Origin: Amoebidium appalachense
Taxonomy: Eukaryota; Ichthyosporea
DNA: 64,000 nt
Reading direction: 5' to 3'
NCBI GenBank assembly: GCA_963693365.1
Contig: CAVNZM010000017.1
Coordinates: 186,001 to 250,000 of the forward strand
Part shown: positions 61,109 to 64,000 of the stretch, piece by piece
Position numbering within the stretch: the stretch's first letter is position 1
Layout of the letters: every line of letters begins with the position of its first letter
The notes under the pieces: generated by a model
The model's input: only the letters and a program-made list of their open reading frames with translations
What the model was told of the DNA's origin: nothing
The model's database searches: none
Position numbers and translations under genes: made by a program

Positions 61109-61260
61109 ACTCTGGTGTGTGTGTGTGTCTGTGTGTGTGTGTGTGTGTACGACATGTGTGTGTGCGTGTGTGCGTGTGTGCGTGTGTGTGTGTGTGTTTT
61201 TGTGTATTTTTGTTTGTATGTGTGTGTGTGTTTCTTACGGCCCGGTGTTCTTGCCTAAGT
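60801..61260 (+). repeat. G run, (GT)n and CT tract
   Basis: G run (60797-60820), (GT)n (60983-61056), CT-rich (61057-61110) and further GT-rich sequence to 61240. Confidence 0.9.
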
Positions 61261-61877
61261 TAGTTGTGTAGAGGGGGGACTAGTACGGGCGGGCCTTCCC
61301 ATGCAGTCAGGGGCGGGCAGGTGGGTGGTTATGGGCAGTGTATAAGTTGAGCATGATGGGGGTGGGACAAACTTGAGCCTATGCCTGAACAACCAAGTCA
61401 TGTTTATTTGGCTTCTTCTGAGTGGTAGCACCAAAACCCCACTGTTTGCACCTTCTAGAACGGGCGTACAGTGGGACAAGCTCCGGTAACAGGTTTGAGG
61501 TGTAGTGGCATGTTGTCGATGACACAAAAAAAGTTGCAGTGACCGGGTTATAGTGGTCTCTGCATAACCTTTGGCTCTTATAGGTTCTTTTTTCACTCTA
61601 CTGGGCCACGTCGCGGCGTCTTCTAACCATAGTTCCGGTAACCACACACCATACCACCACGTCCACAGATCTAGACTCCGGAGGTAGACTGCAGCTCTAC
61701 TGATGAGCAGGCATGTGCGTGCGGGGCTTTTGATTGTTTAACCAATATTTTAAACTGTTGTTATTTGTGTCATATACAATTACTCACTACTCTAAAAGTG
61801 CGCTTATACTAGCTTAAAGTAGGTTAGATAGAGTCGCTTCAGTTCTTGTAGGTTTTGTCAGTTTCGCACGGAAAACC

Positions 61878-62000
61878 ATGGCGCCGCGGCTGCGCAGTCT
61901 GCACACGGGAAGGCCCTATGGCTCCAGAGCCGCATTCCACAGATCGGCCTATTATAGATCCAAAGTGGTCCATAGTGCGGCCCAACATAGCAGACCCTGA
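61878..62000 (+). CDS. Small Arg/Ser-rich ORF (40 aa), uncertain
   Basis: ATG in ACCATGG context opens a 40-codon frame (MAPRLRSLHTGRPYGSRAAF...) closed by tandem stops (TGATAA). It is Arg-rich without acidic residues and looks like a mitochondrial presequence or an upstream ORF. There is no convincing donor site to extend it. It could be chance. Confidence 0.2.
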   Translation: MAPRLRSLHTGRPYGSRAAFHRSAYYRSKVVHSAAQHSRP

Positions 62001-62621
62001 TAACCCCCTCCCCTCTTCCTCAAGTACAAATGTTAGACATCTGTAGTACGATAGGTGGCCCCCCTTCCAAAGTAGCCTGCAATTTTTCCTACACTGGAAG
62101 TTGGATGGTGGTGGTGCCCCCCGGGGGGAGGAGGGGAGGGGAGGGGGAGGGCCTGGGAGCGGGGCGGAGGACTTAAAGAAGGGAGCCACTACATATATAG
62201 ATAGGTCTAGAATCTAGGGGGTTTGCCGGTCCTCGCGACTTCTGTGATAGTTACTTAGTTAATAGGTCGTTAAATAGTACTTACTTAGTTGGCCTTTTGT
62301 TGTGTGTCACGACACTTACATATTCGAGCTGCCACTCAGAAGGCCTCCTGGACTTCCGGGTTAACCGTCACATATGTCCTTGCTCTTGCACCCCCTCTAT
62401 TTATTACCGTATATGGCTACATGAATTTGTTTTCACCTAATCTTGCACAATCAGCCTTTGTTTACATTCCAGTCCGTCTAACCTTTCTGTGCAGCAACAG
62501 CGGCTCCAATTGCAAACTGAGTTTCCACAGATATATATATTTTTTTTCCGTCTCGCTGTTTGAAAACTCAGTGTAATGAGGTGCACCTACACTGTGTTTT
62601 CACCCCCCACAGAGAGTAACC

Positions 62622-63612
62622 ATGGCCAACACGCAAGAGGTTGAGGTGGCGACACGCACCAAGTCGGACTTCATATCGGTGTGTAGTTCTTCTAATTCTC
62701 TTCTGATTCAAAAGTTTCTAGCTCAGTTGGGGCATGGTCATGTTCCAGCCATCCCCCTGTGTGTGTAGTTTGCAACCTTTTCTACCATACACTTATAACT
62801 CAAAGCCCAAATTATTACTACCGCCAAGGAATAGTTACTTTTTTTTTGCTCAACCTCCGCCACTATCTCACCTTGGGCGCCACCAACATGCTCTTCCCTC
62901 CCCCGGGCTTGCTTTTTTCTCACTCTCTGTGTACCAGCCCCCCCTTTCTCTCACAAACATCCCACCCCCCTCCGCTCCCCCCCTCCCCCCTCCCCATCCA
63001 TTCCTTCACTCCCCAACGCTGTAGCCGCCGCCTTCCATCAATCTCCTCGCAGCACCTCAAACCCAGTATTATTTTTCTTTTGTCCCCCCCCCCCCCCCCC
63101 CCCCCCCCCCTCTCCCCCCTCCCCCACTACCACCACCCCGCTGCTTTCCTCCTCGATCCTATGTTCTGGCCCCCGGATCAACCTTATCGCTTTTACGCAA
63201 AAAATACAGCGCTGTCAGCACCGCCTTGCAACGCCACTTTCTCACGTCACCATCTCCTTCCTTCCGTGCCCGCCCCCCCCCCCCCCCCCCCCTCCCCTCT
63301 CCCCCCTCCCCCCTCCCCCTCCCCCCCCCCTCCCCCCCGCCCCCCCTTTCTCCCCCCCCCCCCCCGTCCCCTCGGCCCCTCGTACCCCCCCCCCCCCCTT
63401 CCCCTCCCCCCTCCCCCCTCCCCCCAGCCATTGCGGAGTCCGCTTGCCCCCAAATCTCCCTTCCCCCCGTGAAAGCTCAAGTCTTTTATTTATTTTTAGG
63501 ATTCACGCTCCCACCTGCTATGCATCCAAGCAGGCTGTCACTCACTTTTTTGCGCAAACAGATACCAGACGCCGACCACGGCTTCCCTCTCTCCATGTTT
63601 GCCGTCCCAAAG
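62622..63612 (+). CDS. Partial gene, first coding exons; product not recognised
   Basis: The coding start is ATGG in ACCATGG context, 10 bases after a strong acceptor (CACCCCCCACAG). Exon 1 (62622-62678) encodes 19 residues (MANTQEVEVATRTKSDFIS) and ends at GTGTGT. A later exon-like segment at 63500-63612 has acceptor TATTTTTAG and donor GTTACT; its best frame reads FTLPPAMHPSRLSL... through DADHGFPLSMFAVPK. Joining the two needs a bridging exon of 1 mod 3; a 13-nt candidate (63053-63065, CTCGCAG acceptor, GTATTA donor) fits but is speculative. The gene continues beyond the window. No family was recognised. Confidence 0.4.
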
Positions 63613-64000
63613 GTTACTCCCTGGCCTGCCCCCCTCCCCCCCCCTCCCCCCCCCCCCCCCCCTTTTTGGGCTTCCGCCTTAAACAAGCATCGTGGAACTG
63701 CACAACCCATCTTGTCCCCTTCCTCACGCACAATCTCCCCCCCCCCTCCCCCTCCCCCTCCCCCTTCCCCCCCCCGTCTCCCACAAAAACATGCAATAGG
63801 TCCCCTCTTTCCCTCTCCCCTTTACCTGCCTAACCTCCTCCCCCCTCCCCGCCTCTCCCCCCGCCCCCCTCAAACACACACACACAAACCCATCCCGTTC
63901 TCTGGATCTTTTTCCCTTTCTCTAGCTGTTGTGCCGCTTGCTATAAGGATACAACATGCCCTCCCCCCCCCCCCCCCCCCCCACACCACCACACACACAC
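62679..64000 (+). repeat. C-rich tracts to the window end
   Basis: Polypyrimidine sequence with C runs (62975-63000, 63084-63110, 63270-63365, 63387-63425, 63640-63662, 63735-63775, 63964-63982), presumably intronic. The window ends in CA repeats. Confidence 0.75.

Noticed and set aside
61326-61335. GGTTATGGGC near 61.3 kb, similar to the TRIM primer site
   Set aside because: Only ten bases match and no LTR end directly precedes it, so it is probably chance.
62289-62576. 95-codon frame with hydrophobic segments
   Set aside because: No recognisable family, no Kozak context, and it lies just upstream of a strong acceptor, so it is more likely 5' flank or intron.

Overview
This is intron-rich nuclear DNA from a eukaryote. 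The evidence is GT-AG introns in correct phase, an intron-less tRNA-Pro, a LINE, and a miniature LTR retrotransposon primed by half of the initiator tRNA-Met. Between the exons the DNA is dominated by homopolymer C/G runs, (CA/GT)n, (GA/CT)n and several minisatellites. The genes are compact, with a 15-nt and a 23-nt exon. Gene content is generic: UQCRB-like (?), MPPED, BSD-domain and NCLX. A protist or early-branching animal relative fits best, but the lineage cannot be fixed from the sequence. I see no bacterial, plasmid, phage or CRISPR features.

Layout: 1.3-4.2 kb, a degraded 5'-truncated LINE on the minus strand whose 3' end abuts (AC)n. 5.7-6.1 kb, a possible solo LTR. 7.07-11.45 kb, a four-exon gene for a 133-aa protein with a mitochondrial presequence (conserved-looking, function unknown). 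16.92-17.28 kb, a single-exon 119-aa gene. 21.84-27.77 kb, an eight-exon MPPED-type metallophosphoesterase (297 aa). 29.11-39.74 kb, a nine-exon BSD-domain protein (323 aa) with a 2.15-kb minisatellite in intron 7. 40.55-40.62 kb, tRNA-Pro(AGG) on the minus strand. 42.04-56.11 kb, an 18-exon NCLX/SLC8B1-type cation/Ca exchanger (about 739 aa) with a 34-bp minisatellite in its last intron. 56.3-57.5 kb, an intact non-autonomous LTR element (TRIM) with identical LTRs and a 5-bp target duplication. 62.6 kb to the end, the start of another gene that runs off the window.

All six protein genes lie head to tail on the plus strand. Several have an intron-acceptor-like sequence 9-25 nt before the ATG, which suggests 5'UTR introns or spliced-leader trans-splicing. 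The genes do not form an obvious pathway. Two concern mitochondria (the 133-aa protein and the NCLX homologue) and a third (119 aa) may do so.

The most unusual signals are: a 15-nt microexon that carries the metal-binding GHIH motif; the TRIM with a copia-type half-tRNA primer site; complementary GT/G and CA/C tracts at opposite ends of many introns; a shared CTGATTGG motif just upstream of 3' splice sites in unrelated genes; and strong excess of the palindromes CCATATATGG and TGACGTCA. Exon models were built by hand from frame, phase and splice dinucleotides; no alignment or transcript was available.
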